Under the pieces are notes generated by a model, which made no database searches, had not been told where the DNA came from, and worked only from the letters and a program-made list of their open reading frames with translations. A program made the translations under genes and the position numbers. A stretch of 12,202 nucleotides of DNA, from NCBI GenBank assembly GCA_016296675.1, contig JAEDIV010000082.1, positions 1-12,202 on the forward strand, given 5' to 3'. The stretch comes from Clostridia bacterium (GTDB lineage Bacteria > Bacillota > Clostridia > Christensenellales > Aristaeellaceae). Below, piece by piece: positions 4,451 through 12,181 of this stretch; the first letter of the stretch is position 1, and every line of letters begins with the position of its first letter.

Positions 4451-5833
4451 ATGAAAGAGTTTCTTGTGCAGGCGGCGAATGTCAGGCCGAGCGAAAGGCA
4501 GAAAAAATGGTTTGACATCAATATGTATGCCTTTATTCATTTTGGCGTGAACACGTTTACGGACAGGGAGTGGGGACTTGGAAACGAGGATCCAGCGGTA
4601 TTCAATCCTGTGAAGCTCGACTGCGATCAGTGGTGCGAAGCGCTGGTTGCGGGCGGGTTCAAGGGCATGGTGCTGACGTGCAAGCATCACGACGGATTCT
4701 GCCTGTGGCCGAGTAAGTTCACGGAGCACAGCGTTAAGAACAGCCCGTTTCAGGGCGATGTTGTGAAGATGGCGTCGGATGCGTGCAGAAGATGGGGGCT
4801 GAAATTCGGCATCTATTTATCTCCCTGGGACAGAAACAACGAAACCTATGGAACGGACGCATACAACGACTATTTTGTGAACCAGCTGACCGAGCTTCTG
4901 ACCGGATACGGCGAGATTTTCTATATCTTTTTTGACGGCGCGTGCGGTGAAGGGCCGAACGGCAAGGTACAGAAATACGATTTTCCGCGCTATATCGAAA
5001 CCATCCGGAAATATCAGCCGGATGCCGTCATCTTCAACGACGGCGGCCCGGATGTGAGATGGGTCGGAAACGAGGCCGGAAAAGCGAGACACAGCGAGTG
5101 GGCGGTCGTTCCCCGAGAGCTTTGCCATTATGCCGAGGTGCAGAGCGGAGAAGGCCCGCTGGCGGCGGAAGGAAATCTGGATTTTCTCTACAACACCGAT
5201 GAGGAAATCGGCTCGCTTTCAAACATCCTTTATTCAAAAGGGCTTACCTTCTGCCCGAGCGAAATCGATACTTCCATCCGCCGCGGCTGGTTCTGGCACA
5301 AGGCGGAAGAGCCCCGAAGCCTTGAGACGCTGTTTCAGATCTATCTGACCAGCGTCGGAGGAAACGCGTCTTTGCATTTGAATATTCCCCCGACGACCGA
5401 AGGCCTTCTGGACGAAAGGGACGTAAAGCGGCTTCATGAGTTCGGCGAAAAGGTCAGGAAGGAATTTTCAAGGCCCTGCGGAGTCAGGATGGAAAAGACC
5501 GGCGGCAGCGGCAGCCAGGCGGAGTATACGCTGACCTTTGACAGCGAAAAGGCGGTCAAATATGTGGTGCTGGAGGAAGATATTTCCAGGGGCCAGAGAA
5601 TTGAATCGTTCAGTGTTTTCATGGAAGGCAAGGGCGGCCGCGATTTTCCTGTTTATCAGGGAACGACGGTCGGCAACCGAAAGATTTGCCCGCTGTATGA
5701 TCCGTTTGCACTGCAGAATCCCTTGATTTCCAGTGGTAAAAGTCTGCCGAGCGCGCTGAAACTCAAAATCAAATCTGCGCGCGGCGAGGTGTACCTCAGA
5801 AAATTTGAAGCCTATGAGGATGTTCATGCATGA
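4451..5833 (+). CDS. Alpha-L-fucosidase, glycoside hydrolase family 29, intracellular
   Basis: This 460-aa protein removes alpha-linked L-fucose from glycans by a retaining mechanism. Family hallmarks in order are WFDINMYAFIHFGVNTF (20-36), LTCKHHDGFCLWPS (75-88), GIYLSPWDRN (120-129), the nucleophile motif FFDGACG (161-167) with D162 as likely catalytic Asp, FNDGGPDVRWVGNE (195-208), CPSEIDTSIRRGWFWH (268-283) and SVGGNASLHLNIPP (301-314). The CPSExDxSIRxGWFxH motif suggests the GH29-B group (alpha-1,3/1,4 linkages), with E271 a candidate acid/base. Residues from about 345 form a C-terminal beta-sandwich. There is no signal peptide, so it likely acts on imported oligosaccharides. ATG 4451 follows AAGGCGG at a suitable distance. 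It heads an operon and overlaps the next gene by 4 nt. Confidence 0.9.
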   Translation: MKEFLVQAANVRPSERQKKWFDINMYAFIHFGVNTFTDREWGLGNEDPAVFNPVKLDCDQWCEALVAGGFKGMVLTCKHHDGFCLWPSKFTEHSVKNSPFQGDVVKMASDACRRWGLKFGIYLSPWDRNNETYGTDAYNDYFVNQLTELLTGYGEIFYIFFDGACGEGPNGKVQKYDFPRYIETIRKYQPDAVIFNDGGPDVRWVGNEAGKARHSEWAVVPRELCHYAEVQSGEGPLAAEGNLDFLYNTDEEIGSLSNILYSKGLTFCPSEIDTSIRRGWFWHKAEEPRSLETLFQIYLTSVGGNASLHLNIPPTTEGLLDERDVKRLHEFGEKVRKEFSRPCGVRMEKTGGSGSQAEYTLTFDSEKAVKYVVLEEDISRGQRIESFSVFMEGKGGRDFPVYQGTTVGNRKICPLYDPFALQNPLISSGKSLPSALKLKIKSARGEVYLRKFEAYEDVHA

Positions 5834-6306
5834 TACTTTCATCCATTATCTATATTGAGCGGGACAATAAATACCTGATGCTCCACCGGACCCGAAAGGA
5901 AAACGACACGAACAAGGACAAGTGGATCGGTGTGGGCGGAAAATTTGAGGAGGGCGAGACGCCTGAGGAATGCGCGCGGCGCGAAACCATGGAGGAGACC
6001 GGGCTTGCGCTTTCCAATCTCTTCTATCGCGGGATCGTCACGTTTGTGTCCGACAAATACGATGCCGAGCAGATGCACCTTTTTAAATCCACGGCATTTT
6101 CCGGAAAAATCAAGGATTGCGACGAGGGAGAACTCGACTGGATCGAAAAAGAACGGCTCCTTTCCCTGCCTATCTGGGAAGGCGACAAGATTTTTCTGCG
6201 CCTGCTGGATCAGGAGATTCCGTTTTTTTCTCTGAAATTACGATATGAGGGAGATACGCTTATAAAGGCGGTTCTGAATGAGGAAATCATACTGGACCGG
6301 GGATAA
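5830..6306 (+). CDS. Nudix hydrolase (MutT-like)
   Basis: The product is 158 aa. The Nudix box is complete: G37-x5-E43-x7-R51-E-T-M-E-E-T-G-L59, matching Gx5Ex7REUxEExGU, preceded by WIGVGG. The box binds Mg2+ and catalyses pyrophosphate cleavage of nucleoside-diphosphate-x substrates. The order KWIGVGGKFEEGE resembles 8-oxo-dGTP diphosphatase types such as MutT/YjhB, but the substrate cannot be read from sequence. The ATG overlaps the fucosidase stop (ATGA, 5830-5833), so translation is coupled and both genes share the promoter at 4392. No link between fucose hydrolysis and this enzyme is evident. Transcription ends at the hairpin 6311-6352. Confidence 0.9.
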   Translation: MILSSIIYIERDNKYLMLHRTRKENDTNKDKWIGVGGKFEEGETPEECARRETMEETGLALSNLFYRGIVTFVSDKYDAEQMHLFKSTAFSGKIKDCDEGELDWIEKERLLSLPIWEGDKIFLRLLDQEIPFFSLKLRYEGDTLIKAVLNEEIILDRG

Positions 6307-6310
6307 ATAG

Positions 6311-6352
6311 AATAAAGCGCAGTCGCTTCTTTTTGAGTGACTGCGCTTTATT
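6311..6352. terminator. Strong bidirectional terminator between convergent genes
   Basis: A 17-bp stem (AATAAAGCGCAGTCGCT with AGTGACTGCGCTTTATT, one G-T pair) surrounds an 8-nt loop. A-rich and T-rich ends serve both strands. It lies between the Nudix stop (6306) and the end of the minus-strand GNAT gene (6378). Confidence 0.88.
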
Positions 6353-6377
6353 GTTGCGTCATTTCGCGCCAAAGAAA

Positions 6378-6986
6378 TTATGCTTTCTTTTTGTATGCGG
6401 CGATTTTTTCATCGATCAGCTGCCAGGCCTGCGTCTGCGCTTCTTTGAAGTTTTCGACGTGCCAGTTGATGGGTTCATCGCCCAAATACCGCTCAAAGCC
6501 GAAGTCCTGATAGATGGAGATGGCGGCATAGCTGAAGGTCTGGGAGAAGAGAAATACGTCGCCGGTCATGCCCAGTTCGTGGTAGCGCTTCATGAGCCTT
6601 GAAAGCATCGCACGGCAAAGGCCTTTTCCCTGATGGTCTACGTGCGTCGCAACCCAATGGATGCGCATTTGCTTATAGCCGAAAGGATCGCCGTACCAAA
6701 GAGAAGCGGAAGCGACGGCTTCTCCCGTTGCTTTTTCACGCACAAACAGCATCTGATTTGGAAGAAGCCCGGGGTCCGTCATGAACTCCCGGTCGAACAG
6801 ATCGCCGATGATCTTTTCATCCTCGATCTGACCGGACAAAAACTGAACGCGAACCCAGTCTGCCTTTCCGGTTTCGGGCGCAAAGAACGCGAATTCATAG
6901 GCCGGATGCAGCGCGCAATCGGGAAAGATATCCATATCGCGCTTGACCATCATGATCGGGATATAAGGAATCGTGCGGTCGATCAT
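6378..6986 (-). CDS. GNAT-family N-acetyltransferase
   Basis: The product is 202 aa, soluble. The acetyl-CoA binding motif A is HWVATHVDHQGKGLCRAML (residues 110-128), with the Q/R-x-x-G-x-G/A loop as H-Q-G-K-G-L. Motif B follows as YAAISIYQDFGFERY (153-167). The substrate is unknown. ATG 6986 is supported by AAAGGAG (complement of 6997-7003) 10 nt upstream. It lies 51 nt after the stop of the MBL-fold gene on the same strand with no terminator between, so it is probably the last gene of the pyrH run. It ends at the bidirectional terminator 6311-6352. Confidence 0.85.
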   Translation of the reverse strand: MIDRTIPYIPIMMVKRDMDIFPDCALHPAYEFAFFAPETGKADWVRVQFLSGQIEDEKIIGDLFDREFMTDPGLLPNQMLFVREKATGEAVASASLWYGDPFGYKQMRIHWVATHVDHQGKGLCRAMLSRLMKRYHELGMTGDVFLFSQTFSYAAISIYQDFGFERYLGDEPINWHVENFKEAQTQAWQLIDEKIAAYKKKA

Positions 6987-7037
6987 TTTCTGGCGGCTCC
7001 TTTCATTGAGGATGCGATTATCTGAAGAATATATTCG

Positions 7038-8432
7038 TTATTTTTTGACCTCTACTATGATTTCCTTGGTCGAACCATCAAAATGCGTTGCGGTAACTGT
7101 GCATTTACCGGGCGCAAGAGCGTGAATCTTCACCCTGTTGACACCATATTCGATTCTCACAATGCTGTCATCACTGGTTGTCCATTGAATCGTATCGATG
7201 ATCCTTCTCCCTGCGGAATAGGTGCAACGCGCGGTCTTGCCAACCGACAGACGCAGTTTTTCCCGATCCAGCTTCCAATAAGGAGCAGTATTTTCTACCT
7301 GAACAGTCAGCTCTTCTCCGTCTGTTGTAAAAAGCGTTGTTCCCGCATTGTTACTGCTGGTAACAAATACACGGGCGCCGGCTTCGCGTACCCTATTGAT
7401 ATCCCAACTTTCCGGAGGGAAATCGTGACCGGTGGAATATACATAATATTTTGCTTTGGTTGCATTGAGAAAATCTTTATTTATAGGATTGTCATGATGC
7501 GCGCCTTTGATAACATCGCAGGGCACATACTCCGGGTGCGTTTTTAAAAGCTCGAGGAATTCGTCAGTGGTTGCATCTCCGGTCAACAGGAAACTATGGT
7601 TTCCGTATGTCAAACGGATTATAATGCTGTTTTCGTTTTCCGAGAAGTCTTTTCTGTCTCTGCGGGGAACAACCTTTTGCGGGCCTACGCAGGTAAGAAC
7701 CGCATCGCCGAGTGTGACAGTATCATTCAGAAGAAACAGCTGCTTTTCTGTACTGTCTATGATTTTGCGGGCTTCATTTGTTTTTGCGGTTTCCATCATT
7801 GTTTGAATGCTTAGATTGCTGTTATATAGAATCGTTTCCGTTTCAAATGTGCTTAAAACAAGCCCTGCGCATCCAACATGATCTTCATGGCCGTGTGTTG
7901 CAATATAATATTTTAGTTTTTTGACGCCGAGCGTATCGGAAATGTATTCAAGAGCATCTCTTACATTGCTGTTCATGCCGCCGTCGATAAACGCGCATTC
8001 ATCGCCCATTCTTAAGAGAATGCCGTCATTACGCCCGACAGCCATGAAATATACCTGAAGAACAGGCTTATCTTCTTCAGCGAGAGGGACTTCCAGAATC
8101 GGTTCGAGGGCCGTTGCCTGAGAAACAGTTGCTTCTGACGGCGTACCCGAAGCAGCTTCTTCGGGAGAAGAGGCCTCAAGAATCACAGGAAGCGTTTCGG
8201 AAGGGGTAGGCTCTGGGGTGGGTTCAGGCTGTACGGTCGGTACGGGCGTTTCCGCTTTTTCGGTATATGCCGGCGCAGCCGCAGTTTTGTCGGATATATT
8301 GTCCTTCGAGCTTGCTTCGCGGAAATGTACTGCAATATACAATGTAATACCGATCAATGCAAGCATCAGGATAAGGATCGGAATAATCGGTGTGGATTTT
8401 TGTTTTTTTCTGCGGGAGGCTGATTTTTTCAT
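7038..8432 (-). CDS. Membrane-tethered metallo-beta-lactamase-fold protein (ComEC C-terminal-like) with a C-terminal Ig-like domain
   Basis: The product is 464 aa. The frame is open further upstream to 8579, but I chose ATG 8432 because GGAG at 8443-8440 lies 8 nt before it, and the extension only overlaps the GNAT gene. The layout is a basic start (MKKSASRRKKQK), a membrane helix at about 15-36, a Pro/Glu/Thr-rich linker at about 50-110, and an MBL domain at about 124-360. The metal-binding loop is T-H-G-H-E-D-H-V-G (H180, H182, D184, H185), followed by TGDAT (D286) and KGAHHDN (H312-313). From about 392 the tail resembles a bacterial Ig-like (Big2) domain: SVGKTARCTYS, IQWTTSDDSIVRI, APGKCTVTAT. 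The catalytic part probably faces outward as a hydrolase or nuclease; its substrate is unknown. Where ComEC-type domains have VGQGD it has VGRND. Confidence 0.85.
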   Translation of the reverse strand: MKKSASRRKKQKSTPIIPILILMLALIGITLYIAVHFREASSKDNISDKTAAAPAYTEKAETPVPTVQPEPTPEPTPSETLPVILEASSPEEAASGTPSEATVSQATALEPILEVPLAEEDKPVLQVYFMAVGRNDGILLRMGDECAFIDGGMNSNVRDALEYISDTLGVKKLKYYIATHGHEDHVGCAGLVLSTFETETILYNSNLSIQTMMETAKTNEARKIIDSTEKQLFLLNDTVTLGDAVLTCVGPQKVVPRRDRKDFSENENSIIIRLTYGNHSFLLTGDATTDEFLELLKTHPEYVPCDVIKGAHHDNPINKDFLNATKAKYYVYSTGHDFPPESWDINRVREAGARVFVTSSNNAGTTLFTTDGEELTVQVENTAPYWKLDREKLRLSVGKTARCTYSAGRRIIDTIQWTTSDDSIVRIEYGVNRVKIHALAPGKCTVTATHFDGSTKEIIVEVKK

Positions 8433-8445
8433 GCTGGTTTCTCCG

Positions 8446-8940
8446 TTATCTGCGGATGGTAAAATTAAAACGGGTGAAGGGCGAATTTGCTTTGGTGTCT
8501 GAAGAGACGTCTTCGGCGTTCTCCTTGAGGAAGCGCATCCAGAAGGAAACGGCGGGGGTGTTTTCTTTGTAGACCTCAAGCGTCCATTTGCCCGGGCGGG
8601 ATTTCGTGATTTCCTTCATGGCGGCGGAGGCGATGCCTTTTTTGCGCCTGTTTCGGATCAGAAAGATTTCTTCCAGGCAATAGTCGAAGCCCTCCGGCGC
8701 ATAGGAAGCGTCGGTTGCCATCACGAAGCCGACGGGGCGGGCGTTTTCCTCGATGATGTAGGGAAAAACGCCGTCTCCGAACGGCAGGATTTCGCTGACG
8801 GTATCGGGCGCGAAATATCCGTTTTCATCGAGCGCATCAAAATCGTCCGAATAGATGCATAGTTCGTTCTGGTAGAGGTTGAAGATGTTTTTGACAAGCT
8901 GCCGGTCGCGCTCTTCGGCGGGCCTTACAGTGATATTCAT
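8446..8940 (-). CDS. GNAT-family N-acetyltransferase
   Basis: The product is 164 aa. Motif A is EEIFLIRNRRKKGIASAAM (residues 90-108), with R-R-K-K-G-I-A as the acetyl-CoA pyrophosphate loop; motif B is NTPAVSFWMRFLKE (127-140). The early part (VRPAEERDRQLVKNIFNLY) is the usual GNAT first helix. The substrate is not evident. The ATG lies 3 nt after the pyrH stop (TAA-AGC-ATG) without a good ribosome site of its own, so it is probably translated by coupling to pyrH. The MBL-fold gene begins 13 nt after its stop. Confidence 0.85.
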   Translation of the reverse strand: MNITVRPAEERDRQLVKNIFNLYQNELCIYSDDFDALDENGYFAPDTVSEILPFGDGVFPYIIEENARPVGFVMATDASYAPEGFDYCLEEIFLIRNRRKKGIASAAMKEITKSRPGKWTLEVYKENTPAVSFWMRFLKENAEDVSSDTKANSPFTRFNFTIRR

Positions 8941-8943
8941 GCT

Positions 8944-9651
8944 TTAAGCGTGTACGCGGGTTCCGATGTCTTCGCCGTCGAAAACGCGCACGATGTTGTC
9001 AAGGTCTTCCATGGAGAACACGCGGATCTCCGGAATCTTCTGCGTCTGACAGAGGAGGAAGGCGGTGGTGTCCATGACGCCCAGGCGCATTTCAACGGCC
9101 TGATCGTAGGAAACATCCTTAAGCGGCTTGGCGTCGGGATATTTGGAGGGATCCTTGTCGTAGATGCAGTCTACAGTCGTTCCCTTGAATACTGCGTCGG
9201 CGTCAAGCTCGGCAGCGCGCAAGGCGGCGGCTGTGTCGGTAGTGAAATAGGGGTTGCCGCTGCCGCCGGCGAGCAATACGATGGCGCCGGATTCAAGCGC
9301 TTCGATTGCGGCGGAGCGCGTGTAGAGGCGGGCAAAGCGGTTCATTTCCTGCGCGGTGAATACAACGGCCTTTACGCCCAGTCTTTCCAGTGCGTCCTGA
9401 ACGCAAAGGGCATTGATGACGGTGGCGAGCATGCCCATCTGGTCGGCGTTTGCGCCGTTCATTTCCTTGGTGAAGCGGCCGCGCCAGATATTGCCGCCGC
9501 CGATGACGATGCCGAGCTGGGCGCCGTGGTCGTGCACGGTTTTGAGCATATTTGCAACCTTGTCCACGCGATCGGGATCAAAACAGCCCTTCTTGCTTTC
9601 GGGCTGGAGGGTTTCGCCGCTGAGCTTTAAAACAACGCGCTTGTAATTCAT
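8944..9651 (-). CDS. pyrH: UMP kinase
   Basis: PyrH phosphorylates UMP to UDP with ATP in pyrimidine nucleotide synthesis, and in bacteria acts as a hexamer in the cytoplasm. The 235-aa length is normal for the family. Signatures are VVLKLSGE (6-13), IGGGNIWRG (50-58), NADQMGMLATVINA (68-81), the GSGNPYFTTDTAA region (130-142) and DCIYDKDPSK (161-170). ATG 9651 follows GAAAGGGG (complement of 9661-9668) by 9 nt. In many Bacillota pyrH sits between tsf and frr; here it has its own promoter and is followed by a GNAT and an MBL-fold gene, so the ribosome-related neighbours are absent. It is probably essential. Confidence 0.96.
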   Translation of the reverse strand: MNYKRVVLKLSGETLQPESKKGCFDPDRVDKVANMLKTVHDHGAQLGIVIGGGNIWRGRFTKEMNGANADQMGMLATVINALCVQDALERLGVKAVVFTAQEMNRFARLYTRSAAIEALESGAIVLLAGGSGNPYFTTDTAAALRAAELDADAVFKGTTVDCIYDKDPSKYPDAKPLKDVSYDQAVEMRLGVMDTTAFLLCQTQKIPEIRVFSMEDLDNIVRVFDGEDIGTRVHA

Positions 9652-9708
9652 AAAGAAAAACCCCTTTCAAGAATCAGAGTTTTGTTATTGCCTTTCCATC
9701 CATTTTCT

Positions 9709-9737
9709 ATTATAGCATTCCATTTTGGCTGCATCAA
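9709..9737 (-). promoter_or_regulatory. Promoter of the pyrH run
   Basis: On the minus strand TTGATG (complement of 9732-9737) and a perfect TATAAT (complement of 9709-9714) are 17 nt apart, about 58 nt before the pyrH start. This places the start of the pyrH-GNAT-MBL-GNAT transcript here. Confidence 0.8.
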
Positions 9738-9794
9738 CGCCATCACGCTAATTTTTTGACAAGAAACATGGATTTTTATCTATTTTCCCTTAAC

Positions 9795-9822
9795 TTGACA
9801 AAACGCGTCCTCGGTCTATAAT
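9795..9822 (+). promoter_or_regulatory. Promoter of the EamA-MATE operon
   Basis: Perfect TTGACA (9795-9800) and perfect TATAAT (9817-9822) stand 16 nt apart, about 35 nt before the EamA start. The leader is short. A second TTGACA at 9756-9761 has only a weak -10 partner. This gap of about 200 nt holds divergent promoters for pyrH and EamA and no other gene. Confidence 0.85.
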
Positions 9823-9857
9823 GAGGGAGGAAATGGAATTCAAGAGGAAGAAAAACT

Positions 9858-10796
9858 ATGCCAAAGAAAAAATTCGCAATCCCCGGCAGCGTGATTCTGC
9901 TTCTGGCAGCGCTTGCATGGGGCAGCGCGTTTGTTGCGCAGTCGCTGGGATCGGACAGCGTAAGACCTTTTACGTTCAACGCCGCCCGTTCGCTTCTGGG
10001 CGCGCTTGTACTGGTGCCCGTATTTCTGACGTTTGACCGCGTGAACAAAAAGCCGAAAAAAAGCGGCGGGAAGGCGCTTCTTATCGGCGGAATTTTGTGC
10101 GGTGTTCTTTTGTTTATGGCCTGCAATCTTCAGCAGTTTGCGATTTCCTATGTGGATACCGCCGGAAAAACCGCCGAGGAGCTTGAAACCATCGAAAAGG
10201 CGAACATCGGAAAAGTTGCGTTTCTGACGGCATTATACATTGTGCTCGTGCCCGTATTCGGCGTGTTTATGAAAAAGAAAGCGGGCGTTCAGGTGTGGCT
10301 GGGCGTACTGATTGCGCTCATCGGCATGTATTTTCTTTCGATCAAGCCCGGATTCACCATAAGCGGCGGCGATATTTATGCGTTTTTGTGCGCGTTTGCC
10401 TTCGCCCTTCAGATTATCGTGGTGGACGAAGTGGTCGATAAGGTGGATCCCATCCGGCTTTCGTGTCTGCAGTTTCTGGTGTGCGGCATATTATCTTGCG
10501 TCTGCGCCGCTATTTTCGATAAACCCGCGCTTTCCGATATCCTGAATGCCTGGGCGCCGATTCTGTATATGGGCGTCGTTTCCTCCGGCATCGCCTATAC
10601 GCTTCAGATTATCGGACAATCCCGCTGCAACAGCGTTGTTGCGAGCCTGGTCATGAGCATGGAAAGCGTGTTTTCCGCGCTGTTCGGCTTCCTGATTCTT
10701 CATCAGGCGATGCTCGGCAGAGAGATTGCGGGATGTGTGCTCATGCTCTTTGCCATCGTGCTTGCCCAGATTCCCGGAAAGAAGGAAAAGGTGTGA
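9858..10796 (+). CDS. EamA-family (drug/metabolite superfamily) transporter
   Basis: This is a 312-aa integral membrane protein with about ten hydrophobic helices arranged as two EamA halves. The first half opens with LLLAALAWGSAFVAQSLG (14-31), the typical 'aallWGsafv' start. The second half has GGDIYAFLCAFAFALQIIVV and ends with the conserved FSALFGFLILHQAMLGREIAG region. Substrates of the family include metabolites and amino acids; none can be assigned here. ATG 9858 follows GAGGAAG (9843-9849) by 7-8 nt. Between the halves is a charged loop (TAGKTAEELETIEKANIG). Its stop overlaps the start of the MATE gene, so the two exporters are translated together. Confidence 0.9.
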   Translation: MPKKKFAIPGSVILLLAALAWGSAFVAQSLGSDSVRPFTFNAARSLLGALVLVPVFLTFDRVNKKPKKSGGKALLIGGILCGVLLFMACNLQQFAISYVDTAGKTAEELETIEKANIGKVAFLTALYIVLVPVFGVFMKKKAGVQVWLGVLIALIGMYFLSIKPGFTISGGDIYAFLCAFAFALQIIVVDEVVDKVDPIRLSCLQFLVCGILSCVCAAIFDKPALSDILNAWAPILYMGVVSSGIAYTLQIIGQSRCNSVVASLVMSMESVFSALFGFLILHQAMLGREIAGCVLMLFAIVLAQIPGKKEKV

Positions 10797-12130
10797 CAAG
10801 GAAAAATAAGCCGGAAACAGATATAAGCGGCTTCCGCTTTGCCCTTCCGGTGATCCTGGAAAACATATTTACCGTCACCATCGGGCTTGTGTTCTCGGCG
10901 ATCCTTGGAAGGATTTCGGCGAGCTCTCTTGCGGCTGCGGGCACGGGCAACCAGGTGATTTCGTGCGTAACGGCGTTTTTTTACATCGTCTCTACCGGCG
11001 CGTCGATCCTGACTGCGCTCAATACCGGAAAGGGCGACCGGCAGCAAACGAACAAAATCGTTGCGCACGCGGTTTTTCTCGCGCCGATTGTATCTGCTTT
11101 GGTGACGGCGGTGTTGCTTCTCATATCTGCGCCGCTTATGCGCCTTCTGATGCCCGGCGCGGACGATGCGTTTTACCATGAAGGGCTTTCCTATTTCCGG
11201 GTTGTTGCGCTGTCGCTCCCGGGTCTTATGGCGGTCAATACCTTCTCCGGTATCCTGCGCTCGGCAGGCGAATCCCGGGTGCCGCTTTTATGCACAGTCG
11301 TCATGAATGCGTTTCAGCTGCTGGCGGCGTTCGTTTTTGTGAGCGTTTTTCATCTTCAGCTCGTAGGCGCGGGGCTTGCGTATGTGGTTTGCCGGTATGT
11401 GGGCGCACTTGCGCTGGGATATGCGGTTTTCAGGCACCACCGCGCGTTTGACGTTTCCTTCCGCAGCATTTTAAAGCCTGACCTTGCCTGCATCCGGCGC
11501 ATTTTCTCGGTCGGCGCGCCGAATGTTGTCGACGGCATTGCCGTTCAGGGAGGATATATCCTGATCAATTCCATGCTGATCGGCCTTGGCAAAAATGATT
11601 CCGGCATCTATAATGTGCTTCAGACGCTGATCTCCTTCTCCGGCATCTGTCAGCCCATCGTCAGCGTTTCCGTAACCACGCTCATCGGCCATAAGGTCGG
11701 CGCAAAGGATATATCCGGCGCGCGCAGAAATTTCAGGTTCATTCTTGGAATCGGCCTTTTTGCAACGGTTGTCTTGTCCGGCATACTGATGCTGTTTCCG
11801 TCGTTTTTTACCGGTCTTTTTACGTCTGATGCGTTTATCCACGCAGAAAGCGCGCGGCTGATCTGGCTTACGCTGCTTTTTGCTGTTCCCGCCGTTGCGG
11901 TCAACGCATCGGAACCCGGCGTGCGCGTCGGCGGCATGAGCAAGCACGTAGCCGTATCCTGCACGATGTGCGTCTGGCTCATCCGCGTGCCGCTTACGTG
12001 GCTTTTCTCTTATAAGCTGCACCTCGGCGTGTCCGGCGTGTTCTTCGCCAATACCATCGCCTGCTACGCCCGCGCGATCATCGCAACCGCCATGATTCAT
12101 TCCGGCAGATGGGCAAAAATTGAAGCGTAA
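10793..12130 (+). CDS. MATE-family efflux protein
   Basis: The product is 445 aa with about twelve membrane helices, the usual MATE size. It begins TRKNKPETDISGFRFALPVI and has the family pattern of an N-lobe with AILGRISASSLAAAGTGNQV and TGASILTALNTGKGD, then a second lobe with the duplicated SVGAPNVVDGIAVQGGYILI and SVTTLIGHKVGAKD. MATE proteins export drugs or metabolites using Na+ or H+. I chose GTG 10793 because AAGGA (10782-10786) lies 6 nt upstream and it overlaps the EamA stop by 4 nt (GTGA). The open frame reaches back to ATG 10733, but that lies inside the EamA gene without a better site. The substrate is unknown; a partnership with the EamA protein is suggested only by coupling. 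Confidence 0.9.
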   Translation: MTRKNKPETDISGFRFALPVILENIFTVTIGLVFSAILGRISASSLAAAGTGNQVISCVTAFFYIVSTGASILTALNTGKGDRQQTNKIVAHAVFLAPIVSALVTAVLLLISAPLMRLLMPGADDAFYHEGLSYFRVVALSLPGLMAVNTFSGILRSAGESRVPLLCTVVMNAFQLLAAFVFVSVFHLQLVGAGLAYVVCRYVGALALGYAVFRHHRAFDVSFRSILKPDLACIRRIFSVGAPNVVDGIAVQGGYILINSMLIGLGKNDSGIYNVLQTLISFSGICQPIVSVSVTTLIGHKVGAKDISGARRNFRFILGIGLFATVVLSGILMLFPSFFTGLFTSDAFIHAESARLIWLTLLFAVPAVAVNASEPGVRVGGMSKHVAVSCTMCVWLIRVPLTWLFSYKLHLGVSGVFFANTIACYARAIIATAMIHSGRWAKIEA

Positions 12131-12181
12131 CCGCTCCGTCAGGAGCGGTTCAAGCCATCAAAAAAGTCCCTTTTTTGATGG
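12129..12181 (+). terminator. Two tandem hairpins after the MATE gene
   Basis: The first hairpin is AACCGCTCC-GTCA-GGAGCGGTT (12129-12150), a 9-bp stem that includes the stop codon's last bases but has no U-run after it. The second is CCATCAAAAAAG-TCC-CTTTTTTGATGG (12155-12181), a 12-bp stem with a T6 tract inside its 3' arm. Together they probably end transcription of the operon, though neither is a textbook terminator. Confidence 0.55.

Noticed and set aside
8433..8579. 49-residue N-terminal extension of the MBL-fold protein
   Set aside because: It overlaps the GNAT gene, reads as Pro/Ser/Thr/Lys-rich noise, and a good GGAG site supports the start at 8432.
8950..9630. Long 226-codon open frame on the plus strand
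   Set aside because: It is antisense to pyrH, whose family motifs are unmistakable; the plus-strand translation is low-complexity Gly/Ala/Val and has no ribosome site.
10703..11179. 158-codon minus-strand frame, and a 209-codon one at 11471-12100
   Set aside because: Both are shadows of the EamA/MATE genes on the opposite strand, rich in Arg/His, with no ribosome sites or family motifs.
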